Shown: positions 25,456 to 36,421 of the stretch, piece after piece
Position numbering within the stretch: the stretch's first letter is position 1
Layout: each line of letters starts with the position of its first letter
Source: Brevundimonas nasdae
Lineage (GTDB): Bacteria > Pseudomonadota > Alphaproteobacteria > Caulobacterales > Caulobacteraceae
Direction of reading: 5' to 3'
Length of the DNA stretch: 64,000 nt
NCBI RefSeq assembly: GCF_016654005.1
Contig: NZ_JAEPWN010000014.1
Coordinates: forward strand, 1-64,000
Made by a program: the position numbers and the translations under genes
The notes under the pieces: model-generated
Database searches by the model: none
Told to the model about the DNA's origin: nothing
What the model saw: the letters and a program-made list of their open reading frames with translations, nothing else

Positions 25456-26070
25456 TCAGAGAATTTTCGCGGCCTGATCGAACGACAGGCGCGGCGAGCG
25501 CGGGAACAGGTTCTCGTCGGTGCCATAGCCCAGGTTGATGATGAAGTTCGGCTCGACATTGCTGTCGGCGAAGAACTCGGCCTTCACGCCGGCGGCGTCG
25601 AAACCGGACATTGGGCCGACGTCCAGACCCAGGGCGCGGGCGGCGATGGTCAGATAACCGCCTTGCAGCGAGGCGTTGCGGAAGGCGGTTTCGCGGCGAC
25701 CAGCTTCTTCACCGAACCAGTCCTTGGCGCCCGGCGCGTGCGGGAACAGGGTGTCGAGGTGATGATGGAAGTCGATGTCCTGGGCGATGATCAGGTTCAC
25801 CGGCGCCTGCAGCGTCTTGGCGCGGTTGCCTTCAGCCATCAGCGGGGCCAGACGGGCCTTGGCCTCGGGCGAGGTGATGAACAGGAAGCGGGCCGGGGTG
25901 GCGTTGACCGCCGTGGGGCCGAACTTGGTCAGGTCGTACAGCTTGTGCAGCAGTTCCGGCGCGACGGGGCGGTCGCTCCAGGCGTTGCGGGTGCGCGCTT
26001 CGGTGAAAAGCTGCGACAGGGCGGCGTCCGACAGCGGGGCGTCGCGTTGGGTTACGGCATCATAGGCCAT
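25456..26070 (-). CDS. Nitroreductase-family protein, malonic semialdehyde reductase (RutE/HadB) type
   Basis: A 204-residue flavin (FMN) oxidoreductase. The opening [23 protein letters not shown] near 28, the [16 protein letters not shown] stretch near 50 and [25 protein letters not shown] near 134 closely follow RutE, which reduces malonic semialdehyde in pyrimidine breakdown. No other rut gene is in the window, so the substrate may differ. ATG 26070 is clear. It is transcribed away from ybaB-recR. Confidence 0.85.
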   Translation of the reverse strand: MAYDAVTQRDAPLSDAALSQLFTEARTRNAWSDRPVAPELLHKLYDLTKFGPTAVNATPARFLFITSPEAKARLAPLMAEGNRAKTLQAPVNLIIAQDIDFHHHLDTLFPHAPGAKDWFGEEAGRRETAFRNASLQGGYLTIAARALGLDVGPMSGFDAAGVKAEFFADSNVEPNFIINLGYGTDENLFPRSPRLSFDQAAKIL

Positions 26071-26233
26071 TGGGGAGGCGTCCTGATTAGATTAGCAACG
26101 AGTGCAGGTGCTAATTAGGCGCTCTGAGAATTGCTGCAAGTGCAAAACCAGCAATTCAATGTTTCCATATGCGACGACGCGCCACGAAACGAACCCCCTG
26201 TGCGACACGCGTCGTTCGCCCTATCTAGGGGGT

Positions 26234-26563
26234 ATGAAAGACCTTACCCAACTTATGCAGCAGGCCCAGGCGATGCAGCAAAAGCTGCAGGACGCCCAGG
26301 CCAGGATGGCCGAAACCTCCGCCGAGGGCTCCTCGGGCGGCGGGCTCGTCTCGGTGTCCCTGAAGGGGCCGGGAGAGATCACGGCGATCAAGATCGACGA
26401 CAGCCTGCTGACCCCCGGCGAGGGCGAGATCCTGGCGGACCTGATCGTCGCCGCCCACGCCGACGCCAAGCGCAAGTTGGATGAGCAGAACAACGCCCTG
26501 ATGCGTGAGGCGGCGGGTCCGATGGCCGGGATGAACATTCCCGGAATGCCGAAACTCTTCTGA
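26234..26563 (+). CDS. YbaB/EbfC family nucleoid-associated protein
   Basis: A 109-residue DNA-binding protein of the YbaB/EbfC family, homodimeric tweezers-like fold. The family shows as [22 protein letters not shown] at the N-terminus, [21 protein letters not shown] near 43 and [16 protein letters not shown] near 73, then a Met/Gly-rich tail. ATG 26234 has AGGGGG five bases upstream. The A of its TGA is the A of the recR ATG, so the two are translationally coupled. Confidence 0.95.
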   Translation: MKDLTQLMQQAQAMQQKLQDAQARMAETSAEGSSGGGLVSVSLKGPGEITAIKIDDSLLTPGEGEILADLIVAAHADAKRKLDEQNNALMREAAGPMAGMNIPGMPKLF

Positions 26564-27165
26564 TGGCCGCGTCCGCCGGGCCGGAGATCGAACGGCTCAT
26601 TTCGCTGCTGGCCAAGCTGCCGGGTCTAGGCCCGCGATCCGCGCGTCGTGCGGCGCTGGCCCTGTTGAAGCGGCGCGAGCAACTGCTTGTGCCGCTGGCG
26701 GCGTCTCTGGCTGAGACGGCGGAGAAGGTCGTGTCCTGCTCGGTGTGCGGCGCGCCCGACACCCGCGATCCCTGCGCCATCTGTTCAGACGGTTCGCGCG
26801 ACAACGGCCTGATCTGCGTGGTCGAGGAGGCCGGCGCTCTGTGGGCCATGGAGCGGTCCGGCGCATTCCGCGGCAAATATCACGTGCTGGGCGGCCTGCT
26901 GTCCGCCCTCGACGGCGTAGGGCCTGAGCATCTGCGCATCACCGAACTGGTTGGACGGGTTCGGGGCGGCGGCGTGCGCGAGGTCGTGCTGGCCCTGCCT
27001 GCCACTGTCGACGGCCAGACCACGGCCCATTATGTCGCCGAACGTATTTCCGGCCCGGAGGTCGAGGTCACTTCTCTGGCGCGCGGCGTGCCGGTCGGCG
27101 GCGAACTGGATTGGCTGGACGACGGCACCATCGTCCAGGCCCTGCGGGCGCGCCGTCCCGCCTGA
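26563..27165 (+). CDS. recR: Recombination mediator protein RecR
   Basis: Acts with RecO (and RecF) to load RecA at gapped DNA. The 200-residue protein has the N-terminal helix-hairpin-helix ([20 protein letters not shown] near 16), a four-Cys zinc finger ([16 protein letters not shown] near 57) and a Toprim domain ([17 protein letters not shown] near 85, [15 protein letters not shown] near 107). Length and motifs are standard. Confidence 0.97.
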   Translation: MAASAGPEIERLISLLAKLPGLGPRSARRAALALLKRREQLLVPLAASLAETAEKVVSCSVCGAPDTRDPCAICSDGSRDNGLICVVEEAGALWAMERSGAFRGKYHVLGGLLSALDGVGPEHLRITELVGRVRGGGVREVVLALPATVDGQTTAHYVAERISGPEVEVTSLARGVPVGGELDWLDDGTIVQALRARRPA

Positions 27166-27171
27166 GGTCGA

Positions 27172-27468
27172 TCAGTTGGACGGCGTCGCGGGCGGCGTCT
27201 GAGCGGCGGGCGTTCCCCCATCTGTCTCGTCGAAAGTGCGGGCCTGCGCCGCCTGCTCGCCGACGGTCGGGTTCTGGGCGCTGAAGCCGCCATTGGACAC
27301 CAGCCACATGCCCAACAGCAGGATGGCCACCGCGCCGGTCGACAACAACAGCAGCACCAGCATGCGCGGATTGCGTCGGCCGCCGCGCACATATTGCGCC
27401 TCGACGGGGCGTCCTTCGTGGACCGCGTCGGCGGCCTTGTCGTGGCGGTCGGGTTCTACGGGTGTCAT
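27172..27468 (-). CDS. Hypothetical single-pass membrane protein
   Basis: A 98-residue protein I do not recognise. The first 35 residues are charged and likely cytosolic. A membrane helix follows (MLVLLLLSTGAVAILLLGMWLV near 36). The remaining 40 residues are Ser/Thr/Pro/Ala-rich and would be periplasmic. It converges on recR with a 6-nt gap and its start is 114 nt from the divergent rmuC. Confidence 0.6.
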   Translation of the reverse strand: MTPVEPDRHDKAADAVHEGRPVEAQYVRGGRRNPRMLVLLLLSTGAVAILLLGMWLVSNGGFSAQNPTVGEQAAQARTFDETDGGTPAAQTPPATPSN

Positions 27469-27582
27469 GGGCGCCTCTCATTGAACGAATGGATGCAGCC
27501 AAACCAACGTCAGGGAGCGACCGGCGTTCCTGAAAGATGCGGGCGGCTTCAAAACCGCCGCGACTCCGGCTAGGAACGGAGC

Positions 27583-28797
27583 ATGAACATGATCGTCCCC
27601 ATCCTCGCCCTGCTCGCCGCCGTTCTAGGGGGCGGTTTCCTGTGGGCCTATATGGGCTGGCAGCGGACACGCGGCGATCTGGCGGCGGCCGAGGCGCGGA
27701 TTGATCTGGTCGAGGAAAGCCGCGTCACCATGGGCGAACTGCTGCGCGCCCAGGCGGCCCAGTCGGCGCAGGTGGTGGCGGATCAGATGGTCAGCCGCGC
27801 GACCGAGACCTTCCGCGCCCAGGACCAGCTGGCGCGCGAGCGGATGGCGGCTCAGCTCAAGCCCGTCGCCGACACCCTGACCAAGTTCCAGGAGCATGTC
27901 GCCGCGCTGGAGAAGACCCGCGCCGAGGAGACAGGCGGCCTGCGCGAGCAGTTGGCGGCCCTGATGACGGCCTCATCCGCCACGCGCGACGAGGCCCGCA
28001 AGCTGACCGAGGCCCTGCGCGGCAACACCGGCCGTCGCGGACGCTGGGGCGAACAGACCTGCCGCAATGTGCTGGAGGCCGCAGGCATGGCCGGACGGTT
28101 CGACTTCACCGAACAGACCTCCAGCGCCGACGACGAGGGCCGCCAGAACCGCCCCGACTTCATCGTGCGCCTGCCCGGCGGCGGCATGTTCGTGATCGAC
28201 GCCAAGGTGCCGTTGGCCTTTGACGAAGGAGAGGGGGATGAAGAAGCGCGCGCCCGCTCGGTCGGTCTGCGCACCGCCGCCAGCCTGAAAACCCACGTGC
28301 GCCAGCTGTCGACCAAGGCCTATCAGGACCAGTTCAAGCCCAGCCCCGATTTTGTCGTCCTGTTCGTGCCGGGCGACAGCTTCCTGGCCACGGCGCTGGA
28401 CCATGACCCCGATCTGCTGTCGAACGCCATGGAATCCCGCGTCGTCATCGCCACGCCCTCGACCCTGTTCGCCCTTTGCAAGGCCGTCGCCTATGGCTGG
28501 CGCGCCGAGGAGCAGGCCGCCAACGCCGACAAGGTCGCCGCTCTGGGGCGCGAGCTTTACAAGCGGTTGTCGGTCATGGGGGGGCACGCCTCCGCCGTCG
28601 GGCGGGCGCTGGATCAGGCGGTCGGCAAATACAACCAGTTCGTCGGGTCGCTGGAAAGCCAGGTCATGGTATCGGCTCGCCGCTTCGAGGACCTGCAGGT
28701 CGACCATGAGGGCAAGGCCCTGCCCGAGCTGCCTCCGGTCGAAACCGCGCCGCGCATCATCAGCCGCCCCGAACTGATCGCGCCGAGCGGGGACTGA
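27583..28797 (+). CDS. rmuC: RmuC family DNA recombination protein
   Basis: A 404-residue inner-membrane-anchored protein. One N-terminal membrane helix (IVPILALLAAVLGGGFLWAY) is followed by a coiled-coil (residues 25-140) and the RmuC nuclease-like domain: GNTGRRGRWGEQTCRNVLEAAGM near 146, RPDFIVRLPGGGMFVIDAKVPL near 190 and FVPGDSFLATAL near 262. The family limits inversions and recombination at short repeats by an unknown mechanism. Start ATG 27583 (or the second Met, two codons on). Confidence 0.93.
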   Translation: MNMIVPILALLAAVLGGGFLWAYMGWQRTRGDLAAAEARIDLVEESRVTMGELLRAQAAQSAQVVADQMVSRATETFRAQDQLARERMAAQLKPVADTLTKFQEHVAALEKTRAEETGGLREQLAALMTASSATRDEARKLTEALRGNTGRRGRWGEQTCRNVLEAAGMAGRFDFTEQTSSADDEGRQNRPDFIVRLPGGGMFVIDAKVPLAFDEGEGDEEARARSVGLRTAASLKTHVRQLSTKAYQDQFKPSPDFVVLFVPGDSFLATALDHDPDLLSNAMESRVVIATPSTLFALCKAVAYGWRAEEQAANADKVAALGRELYKRLSVMGGHASAVGRALDQAVGKYNQFVGSLESQVMVSARRFEDLQVDHEGKALPELPPVETAPRIISRPELIAPSGD

Positions 28798-28828
28798 AAC
28801 ATCTCCGCATGAAATATGGAAAGCTCGC

Positions 28829-28876
28829 TTGACAATGCCTTTGTCGGTGTGACAAATACACTTGTCATTTAGACAA
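28829..28876 (+). promoter_or_regulatory. Promoter with five phased GACAA/TTGTC operator half-sites
   Basis: Half-sites lie at 28831-28835 (GACAA), 28841-28845 (TTGTC), 28851-28855 (GACAA), 28862-28866 (TTGTC) and 28872-28876 (GACAA). The orientation alternates and the steps are 10, 10, 11 and 10 nt, i.e. one helical turn. TTGACA at 28829-28834 is a perfect -35, with ACAAAT 17 nt further as a weak -10. Any repressor bound here would cover the promoter. The XRE gene at 29352 in the same operon is the obvious candidate. Confidence 0.75.
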
Positions 28877-28889
28877 GGGGTATTGACGA

Positions 28890-29348
28890 ATGCGCAAATG
28901 GTCGAAGGTCACCAAGGCGACCGCCATCACATTGGGCGCCGGCATTGCGTTCCTCATTCCAGGCGCGATCCTCGCCGGTTATGGCGAGAAGGCAGGCTGG
29001 TTCCCTGATAGCGTGGCCATTCTGACCGTGTTCGGCATCTATGCCGCGGGCATGATGATCGGCGCGCTGTGGATCGGCGCTGAATGGATGCGCTCCATCG
29101 ATGAGGCCGCGCGCGAAGCCCATAAGTCCGCCTGGTACTGGGGCGGTTCTGGCGGCATGTGCGTGGGCGGCATCGCCTTCATTCTGGCGTCGGCGGGGCC
29201 ATGGCGCGAGGTGATCGCACGGTCCATCGGCACGGGCGGCCAGCCGATCGACTATATGCTGACCGGCGCGGCCCTGATGCTGGCGCCGATGATGATCGGC
29301 TATATCGTCGTCTGGACCTGGTGGTGGCTGGCGCGGATGCGGGGCTGA
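28890..29348 (+). CDS. Hypothetical membrane protein of a small XRE-linked operon
   Basis: A 152-residue membrane protein I do not recognise. Four hydrophobic segments are visible: near 12-32 (GAGIAFLIPGAILAG), near 45-65 (ILTVFGIYAAGMMIGALWIG), near 88-105 (GGSGGMCVGGIAFILASAG) and near 125-148 (AALMLAPMMIGYIVVWTWWW). A charged stretch with ten or so acidic and basic residues lies near 65-82. AAGGGG lies about 10 nt before ATG 28890. It is the first gene after the operator array and ends 3 nt before the XRE regulator. Confidence 0.7.
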   Translation: MRKWSKVTKATAITLGAGIAFLIPGAILAGYGEKAGWFPDSVAILTVFGIYAAGMMIGALWIGAEWMRSIDEAAREAHKSAWYWGGSGGMCVGGIAFILASAGPWREVIARSIGTGGQPIDYMLTGAALMLAPMMIGYIVVWTWWWLARMRG

Positions 29349-29351
29349 GCC

Positions 29352-29540
29352 ATGAATAACCGTCTCAAGGTTCTGCGCGCCGAACGCGACTGGTCCCAGG
29401 CCCATCTGGCCGAGGTGCTGGGCGTATCGCGCCAGACCGTCAATGCGCTGGAGACCGGTCGTTACGACCCGTCCCTGCCGCTCGCGTTCAAGATCGCCCG
29501 GATCTTCGAACAACCCATCGAATCCATCTTCTCGGAATAG
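29352..29540 (+). CDS. XRE-family small helix-turn-helix regulator
   Basis: A 62-residue protein that is almost only a DNA-binding HTH: MNNRLKVLRAERDWSQAHLA, then VLGVSRQTVNALETGRYDPSL and a C-terminal EQPIESIFSE. This is the COG1476 type (YozG/YvaP-like Cro-type regulators), usually encoded beside small membrane proteins. It is the second of three genes and probably binds the array at 28829-28876 to control its own operon. Confidence 0.9.
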   Translation: MNNRLKVLRAERDWSQAHLAEVLGVSRQTVNALETGRYDPSLPLAFKIARIFEQPIESIFSE

Positions 29541-29549
29541 GGCCTCGCC

Positions 29550-30200
29550 ATGACGAACCTGTCTTCCAAGTCCATGCCGCAATGGGCCAAACCGCTTGGC
29601 GGCATCGCCCTGATCTTCGCCGTCTGCGGCGTGGTGGGCTATGGCGTGGGTCATCTCGCCGCCGAAGTCTTCCCTCATGCCCTGCCTGCGGCGGACCTCA
29701 GATGGTCGGACGTGCTGGCCTGCCTGCTGGCGGGCGGCCTTATCTTCGGCGCGATCGCCGTGTTGATCACCAGCCTGGACGCCCGCCGCCTCGGCCGCAT
29801 GTACAAACTGGAAGGACCGGCGTCCGCTCATGAGATCGCGGTCGCCCGCTTCCAGGCCCTGGTCATCGGCTTTTCCGGCCTCATCCTGCTGCTGCCGATG
29901 GTGTTCAGCCTGACCGGCCTGCCGCCTCTCTTCGGCGTCGCCGCCATCGCCCTCCTGTTCGTCGCCCATACGGTGATGAACTGGCGCGTTTATCGGCAGG
30001 CTGACGAACTGCTGCGCCGTTCGGTGCTGGAGACGGCGACCATCGCCTTCTTCCTGGGCCAAGGCCTGCTGTTCATCTGGGCCGCTGCCGAACGTCTGGG
30101 CGTCGCCACGCCCCTGACCGCCTGGGACGTCTACGCCGTCCTGATGGCTGTCTATCTCGCCGCATCCCTGGCCGTCAGCGTTCGTCGCGGCCTGGCCTGA
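29550..30200 (+). CDS. Hypothetical polytopic membrane protein
   Basis: A 216-residue protein with about six predicted membrane helices, for example LGGIALIFAVCGVVGYGVG near 16, VLACLLAGGLIFGAIAVLI near 55, LVIGFSGLILLLPMVFSL near 105, FGVAAIALLFVAHTVMNW near 128, and two near the C-terminus. It is not a family I can name. It starts 9 nt after the XRE gene, so it belongs to the same operon. The operon layout (membrane protein, XRE, membrane protein) suggests a shared membrane function under XRE control. Confidence 0.65.
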   Translation: MTNLSSKSMPQWAKPLGGIALIFAVCGVVGYGVGHLAAEVFPHALPAADLRWSDVLACLLAGGLIFGAIAVLITSLDARRLGRMYKLEGPASAHEIAVARFQALVIGFSGLILLLPMVFSLTGLPPLFGVAAIALLFVAHTVMNWRVYRQADELLRRSVLETATIAFFLGQGLLFIWAAAERLGVATPLTAWDVYAVLMAVYLAASLAVSVRRGLA

Positions 30201-30243
30201 TCCCGCCAATCCACATCTGATCCAAGACGATCAAGGAGACTTC

Positions 30244-31209
30244 ATGAAACTGTCCGCCGTCCTCAAGACCTCCGCCTCCAACCTCGCCCGCGCCGCCGTC
30301 GGCGCGGCTGGTGGTCTGGCCCTGTTCTTCGCCATCTCGGGCGCGCCCGGTCAGGCCCTGGCCCAGGACGCCGCGCCCGCCGCCGCCCATCCCGCCATTC
30401 AAGGGCAAGGCCCGGCCCTGTGGGTGGTCAAGGATGCGGACTCGACCCTGTATCTGTTCGGCTCGATCCATGTGCTGCGCCCGACCACGGGTTGGGCCAG
30501 CCCGCGCGTCAACGCAGCCTTCGATAGCGCTTCCGACATCTGGTTCGAGATCAGCAACCCCGACGATCAGGCCGCCATCATCCCCCTGATCCAGCAGCAT
30601 GGCCTGTCGCCGCAGACGCCGCTCAGCAGCCGCCTGACGCCGGAGGAAGTCGCCGAACTGGACGAGGCCGCCAAGGCCATCGGCGCCAGCGCGGCCCAGA
30701 TCGACATCATGAAGCCCTGGCTGGCGGCGCTCAGCCTGTCGGTCGCTCCCCTGGTCAAGGCGGGGTATGATCCCAAGTCCGGCGTCGAAATGGCCCTGAA
30801 GGCGCGGGCCGAGGCGGCGGGCAAGCCGATCCATGGCTTCGAGACGCTGGACAAGCAGATCGGCATGCTGGCCAACCTGCCCGACGACACGCAACTGGCC
30901 TTCCTGCGTGAGACGCTGAAGAACTATGACGAGGCCACGACCATGCTCGACACCATGGTCAGCGCCTGGGCGCAGGGCGACGTCGCCACTCTGGACCGGG
31001 TCGCCGTTCAGGAAATGAAGTCGGACTCCCCCGAACTGTACAAGGTGCTGCTGGTCGAGCGGAACACCGACTGGGCCAACCAAATCCAGACCCTGCTGCA
31101 GGGCTCCGGCACCGCCTTCATCGCCGTCGGCGCCGCCCACCTGGCCGGCGAGGACAGCGTCCAGGCCATCCTGAAATCGCGCGGCGTCACCGTCGAACCC
31201 GTGCAGTAA
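30244..31209 (+). CDS. TraB/GumN family protein
   Basis: A 321-residue exported protein with a long N-terminal signal peptide ending near GQALAQ (residue 40). The TraB/GumN domain shows LWVVKDADSTLYLFGSIHVLRP near 60 with the Gly-Ser-x-His motif, WFEISNPDD near 100, KAGYDPKSGVEMALKARA near 173 and a C-terminal AAHLAGEDSVQAIL near 298, where the family carries a conserved His. Members are thought to be metal-dependent hydrolases. GumN-like copies are common in alphaproteobacteria. A hairpin follows the stop. Confidence 0.88.
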   Translation: MKLSAVLKTSASNLARAAVGAAGGLALFFAISGAPGQALAQDAAPAAAHPAIQGQGPALWVVKDADSTLYLFGSIHVLRPTTGWASPRVNAAFDSASDIWFEISNPDDQAAIIPLIQQHGLSPQTPLSSRLTPEEVAELDEAAKAIGASAAQIDIMKPWLAALSLSVAPLVKAGYDPKSGVEMALKARAEAAGKPIHGFETLDKQIGMLANLPDDTQLAFLRETLKNYDEATTMLDTMVSAWAQGDVATLDRVAVQEMKSDSPELYKVLLVERNTDWANQIQTLLQGSGTAFIAVGAAHLAGEDSVQAILKSRGVTVEPVQ

Positions 31210-31216
31210 GATGCGG

Positions 31217-31238
31217 ATGCGGCGGCCTGCCGCCGCAT
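31217..31238 (+). terminator. Hairpin after the TraB/GumN gene
   Basis: ATGCGGCGGC (31217-31226) pairs perfectly with GCCGCCGCAT (31229-31238). It begins 7 nt past the stop. It has no T-run, so termination is only possible. Confidence 0.45.
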
Positions 31239-31318
31239 ATCGCCTTGAGCCGAACCGCCCGCGCCGCTATGGGATCAAGGGTCGAGCCGTCTCCGCGACG
31301 CAGCTCCGACCGCCCGGC

Positions 31319-31393
31319 GCGGGTGTAGTTCAGAGGTAGAACGTCAGCTTCCCAAGCTGAATGTCAGGGGTTCGATTCCCCTCACCCGCTCCA
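31319..31393 (+). tRNA. tRNA-Gly(CCC)
   Basis: Complete cloverleaf of 75 nt including CCA. The acceptor GCGGGTG pairs with CACCCGC. The D-arm GTTC/GAAC, anticodon arm TCAGC-TTCCCAA-GCTGA (anticodon CCC) and T-arm AGGGG-TTCGATT-CCCCT are all paired. Discriminator T73. Confidence 0.96.
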
Positions 31394-31453
31394 AATCCTG
31401 TCAACACGCAAAGGGTGGATTGTTTCGCCAGACGATCCTTGGTAGGGTCTTGC

Positions 31454-31557
31454 GTGGCAAATTCTTTCGCCCTTTCCCTGAATCTTCGTCCGGCAGAGCG
31501 CCTGCTCGCCGGGTCGCGACTTATTGGCTGCCGCCGGGACTGACGGCTGCCCGGCGG
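31454..31557 (+). promoter_or_regulatory. Possible leuA leader peptide and hairpin
   Basis: A 29-codon frame from GTG 31454 to the TGA at 31541-31543 is Leu-rich: seven of its codons are CTT, CTG or CTC (SLNLRPAERLLAGSRL). Its stop falls in the loop of a strong hairpin, CCGCCGGG (31531-31538) with CCCGGCGG (31550-31557). leuA begins 55 nt later. This is the layout of a leucine attenuator, but there is no T-run after the hairpin and the RBS is unclear, so the call is tentative. Confidence 0.3.
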
Positions 31558-31612
31558 CGGATCACGCCTGTCGTACCCCACATATCGCTACGAAGTTCTC
31601 AGGAGACGCACC

Positions 31613-33331
31613 GTGTTGCGCGACCCCTCCATCAAATATCGCCCGTTCCCGACCATTGATCTGCCGGATCGCCAGTGGCCCAGCCGCACCATCGACAAGG
31701 CGCCGCGCTGGCTGTCGACGGACATGCGCGACGGCAACCAGGCCCTGATCGATCCGATGAACGCCGAGAAGAAGCAGCGCTTCTTCGACCTGCTGGTCAA
31801 AATCGGCGTCAAGGAGATCGAGGTCGGCTTCCCCTCGGCGGGCGCGACCGAGTTCGACTTCATCAACGGCCTGGTCCGCGCGGGCAGCATTCCCGACGAC
31901 GTGGTGGTGCAGGTGCTGACCCAGGCGCGGGCGGATCTGATCGCCCGGTCGTTCGAAAGCCTGGAAGGCGCCAGGACCGCCGTCGTCCACATGTACAACG
32001 CCCTGTCGCCCGCCTGGCGCGAGATCGTTTTCGGCATGGACCGCGCGGGCATCAAGAAGATCGCCGTCGAGGGCATGTCGCGGATGCGTGAGGAGGCCGA
32101 GCGCCGCCCCGACACCGACTGGCGCTTCGAATACAGTCCCGAGACCTTCTCCACCGCCGAACTGGACTACAGCCTGGAGGTCTGCGAGGCCGTTCTGGAC
32201 GTGATCGAGCCGACGCCCGAGCGGCCGATCATCTTCAACCTGCCCGCCACGATCGAGGCGGCGACGCCGAACGTCTATGCGGACCAGGTGGAATGGTTCT
32301 GCCGCCACATCTCGCGCCGCGACAGCGTGATCGTATCGGTTCACCCGCACAACGACCGGGGCACGGGCGTGGCGGCGGCGGAACTGTCGGTCATGGCCGG
32401 CGCCGACCGCGTCGAGGGTTGCCTGTTCGGCAATGGCGAGCGCACCGGCAATGTCGATCTGGTGACCCTGGCGCTGAATCTGTACACGCAAGGGGTCGAT
32501 CCTGAGCTGGACTTCTCGGACATGGATGCGGTGATCCAGACGGTCGAACACTGCAACGCCCTGCCGGTCCATCCGCGCCATCCCTATGCCGGAGAACTGG
32601 TCTTCACCGCCTTCTCGGGCAGCCACCAGGACGCGATCAAGAAGGGCTTCGCCGCCCAGGCCAAGCGCAACGACCATATCTGGAACGTGCCCTATCTGCC
32701 CATCGACCCGGCCGATCTGGGCCGGTCGTACGAGGCGGTGATCCGCGTCAACTCCCAGTCCGGCAAGGGCGGCTTCGCCTGGGTGCTGGAACAGGACAAG
32801 GGATTGAAACTGCCCAAGCGCATGCAGGCCGACTTCAGCCAGCATGTTCAGGCCTTCGCCGATCAGGTGGGCCGCGAACTGACCGCCGCCGATATCTGGG
32901 ACGTGTTCCGTTCTGTCTATGCGCCGGAGGGCGGGAACGGCCCGTTCGCCTTGGTGGACTATGAAGAAGGGCGCTCGGCGCCCGGGCAGGAGCGCCGCTT
33001 CACGGGCCGCATCCGCCTGAATGGCGAAGAGCGCCGGATTTCAGGGCGCGGCAACGGCTTCCTGTCCAGCGTGCTGGACGCACTGCGTGAAGACTGCGGC
33101 CTGGTGCTGGATATCGAGGACTACCACGAACACGCCATCGGCCATGGCGGCGACGCCCAGGCGGCGGCCTATGTCGAGTGCCGCACGGCGGACGGGCGCA
33201 CCATCTTCGGCGTGGCGACCGACCCGGATGTGGCCACCGCCTCGCTGAAGGCCCTGCTGGGCGCCGCCAACCGCGCCGATGCGGCGGGCGGCCAGGCGGC
33301 GGAGAAGACGTTGAGCCTCGCGGACTGCTAA
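31613..33331 (+). CDS. leuA: 2-isopropylmalate synthase
   Basis: First committed step of leucine synthesis: condenses acetyl-CoA with 2-oxoisovalerate. The 572-residue protein has [12 protein letters not shown] near 35 (metal and substrate site), [14 protein letters not shown] near 71, [26 protein letters not shown] near 243 (metal-binding HxH loop) and a C-terminal LeuA regulatory domain that gives leucine feedback. The type is the long (LeuA type 2) form, which is normal at this length. Start GTG 31613 has AGGAG eight bases upstream. Confidence 0.95.
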   Translation: MLRDPSIKYRPFPTIDLPDRQWPSRTIDKAPRWLSTDMRDGNQALIDPMNAEKKQRFFDLLVKIGVKEIEVGFPSAGATEFDFINGLVRAGSIPDDVVVQVLTQARADLIARSFESLEGARTAVVHMYNALSPAWREIVFGMDRAGIKKIAVEGMSRMREEAERRPDTDWRFEYSPETFSTAELDYSLEVCEAVLDVIEPTPERPIIFNLPATIEAATPNVYADQVEWFCRHISRRDSVIVSVHPHNDRGTGVAAAELSVMAGADRVEGCLFGNGERTGNVDLVTLALNLYTQGVDPELDFSDMDAVIQTVEHCNALPVHPRHPYAGELVFTAFSGSHQDAIKKGFAAQAKRNDHIWNVPYLPIDPADLGRSYEAVIRVNSQSGKGGFAWVLEQDKGLKLPKRMQADFSQHVQAFADQVGRELTAADIWDVFRSVYAPEGGNGPFALVDYEEGRSAPGQERRFTGRIRLNGEERRISGRGNGFLSSVLDALREDCGLVLDIEDYHEHAIGHGGDAQAAAYVECRTADGRTIFGVATDPDVATASLKALLGAANRADAAGGQAAEKTLSLADC

Positions 33332-33346
33332 GCCCGCACCATCATA

Positions 33347-34363
33347 TCAATAGGCTTCGATCTGCGGCTCGTCTTTCAGGCGGGCCGCATTTTCGCGGGC
33401 GTAACGCTGGGCGATGATGGTGCAGGCGAACAGCTGAATCTGGTGGAACAGCATGATCGGCAGGACGATCAGCGGCACGGAGGCGCTGGCGAACAGGATG
33501 CCGGCCATCGGAATGCCGCTGGCCATGCTTTTCTTTGAGCCGCAGAACAGGATGACGATCCGGTCGGGCCGGTCGAACTTGAGGGCGCGCCCTGCCAGAA
33601 GCGTCAGGCCGAGCACCAGTCCCAGCAGCACGACGTTCAGGCCGATCACCTTTGCCAGGTCGGCCGGCGCGACATGGGACCAGACCCCGGCGACCATGCC
33701 CTCGCTGAAGGCGGCGTAGACGATCAGCAGGATCGAGCCGCGATCCACCAACCCGGTCAGCTTGGCGTGACGGGTCAGCCAGCCCAGCAGCAGCGGGCGG
33801 CACAACTGGCCCACGGCGAAGGGCGCCAGGATCTGCAGGCCGATGTCGAGAATGGACTGCAGATGGATGCCCCCGCCTGCGCTGCCGCCCGCGCTTCCGA
33901 TCAGCAGGGCGACCAACAGGGGGGTGACCACCACGCCGATCAGGTTCGACAGACTGGCGCTGGTCAGGGCGCCGGGGACGTTGCCGCCCGCGATGGAGGT
34001 GAAGGCGATCGACGACTGCACCGTGGACGGCAGCAGGCACAGGAACATCATGCCGGTCAGCAGGTCGGGCTGCAGCGACCCGCGCATCAGGAAGACCAGC
34101 CCCAGACCCAGCAGGGGAAACAGCAGGAAGGTGCTGAGGAAGACGGTCCCCTGCAGCCGCCAGTGCATCAGGCCCGCCGCAATGGCCGCAGGCGACATCC
34201 GCGCCCCATACAGGAAGAACAGCAGGGCGATGGCGACCTTGACCACCACGTCCATCACGACCGCGCCCTGGCCGCTGGCGGGCAGCAGGGCCGCCAGAAC
34301 CACCATGCCGATCAGGGCCAGAAGATAGCCGTCGATCGGCAGGCGGGACAGGAAACGAGGCAT
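33347..34363 (-). CDS. Bile acid:sodium symporter family transporter (SLC10A7/YfeH-like)
   Basis: A 338-residue inner-membrane transporter with about ten hydrophobic segments. LLPSTVQSSIAFTSIAGGN near 110 and FCGSKKSMASGIPMA near 270 (paired crossing helices) are hallmarks of the YfeH/SLC10A7 branch. The substrate is unknown; in bacteria it is seldom bile acid. It converges on leuA with a 15-nt gap. It is not the Acr3 arsenite pump, which lacks the SKKSMASG motif. Confidence 0.85.
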   Translation of the reverse strand: MPRFLSRLPIDGYLLALIGMVVLAALLPASGQGAVVMDVVVKVAIALLFFLYGARMSPAAIAAGLMHWRLQGTVFLSTFLLFPLLGLGLVFLMRGSLQPDLLTGMMFLCLLPSTVQSSIAFTSIAGGNVPGALTSASLSNLIGVVVTPLLVALLIGSAGGSAGGGIHLQSILDIGLQILAPFAVGQLCRPLLLGWLTRHAKLTGLVDRGSILLIVYAAFSEGMVAGVWSHVAPADLAKVIGLNVVLLGLVLGLTLLAGRALKFDRPDRIVILFCGSKKSMASGIPMAGILFASASVPLIVLPIMLFHQIQLFACTIIAQRYARENAARLKDEPQIEAY

Positions 34364-34461
34364 GGACGGCTCAGGCTGCGGCGGGTCGCCGCACTGATAG
34401 GCCGCTATGGCCCGGGGTTGAAGCCCGAGCCTTGATTAAGCGTGGCGTCAGAAGCCGGAAA

Positions 34462-36417
<1,956 letters not shown>

Positions 36418-36421
36418 CAGA

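Noticed and set aside
31319-31393. tRNA-Gly as an integration hotspot
   Set aside because: Flanking genes are housekeeping and no remnant of an integrase or repeated tRNA end is visible.
33347-34363. Bile-acid-type symporter as the missing arsenite pump Acr3
   Set aside because: The SKKSMASG motif and overall pattern fit the YfeH/SLC10A7 group, and it is far from the ars genes.
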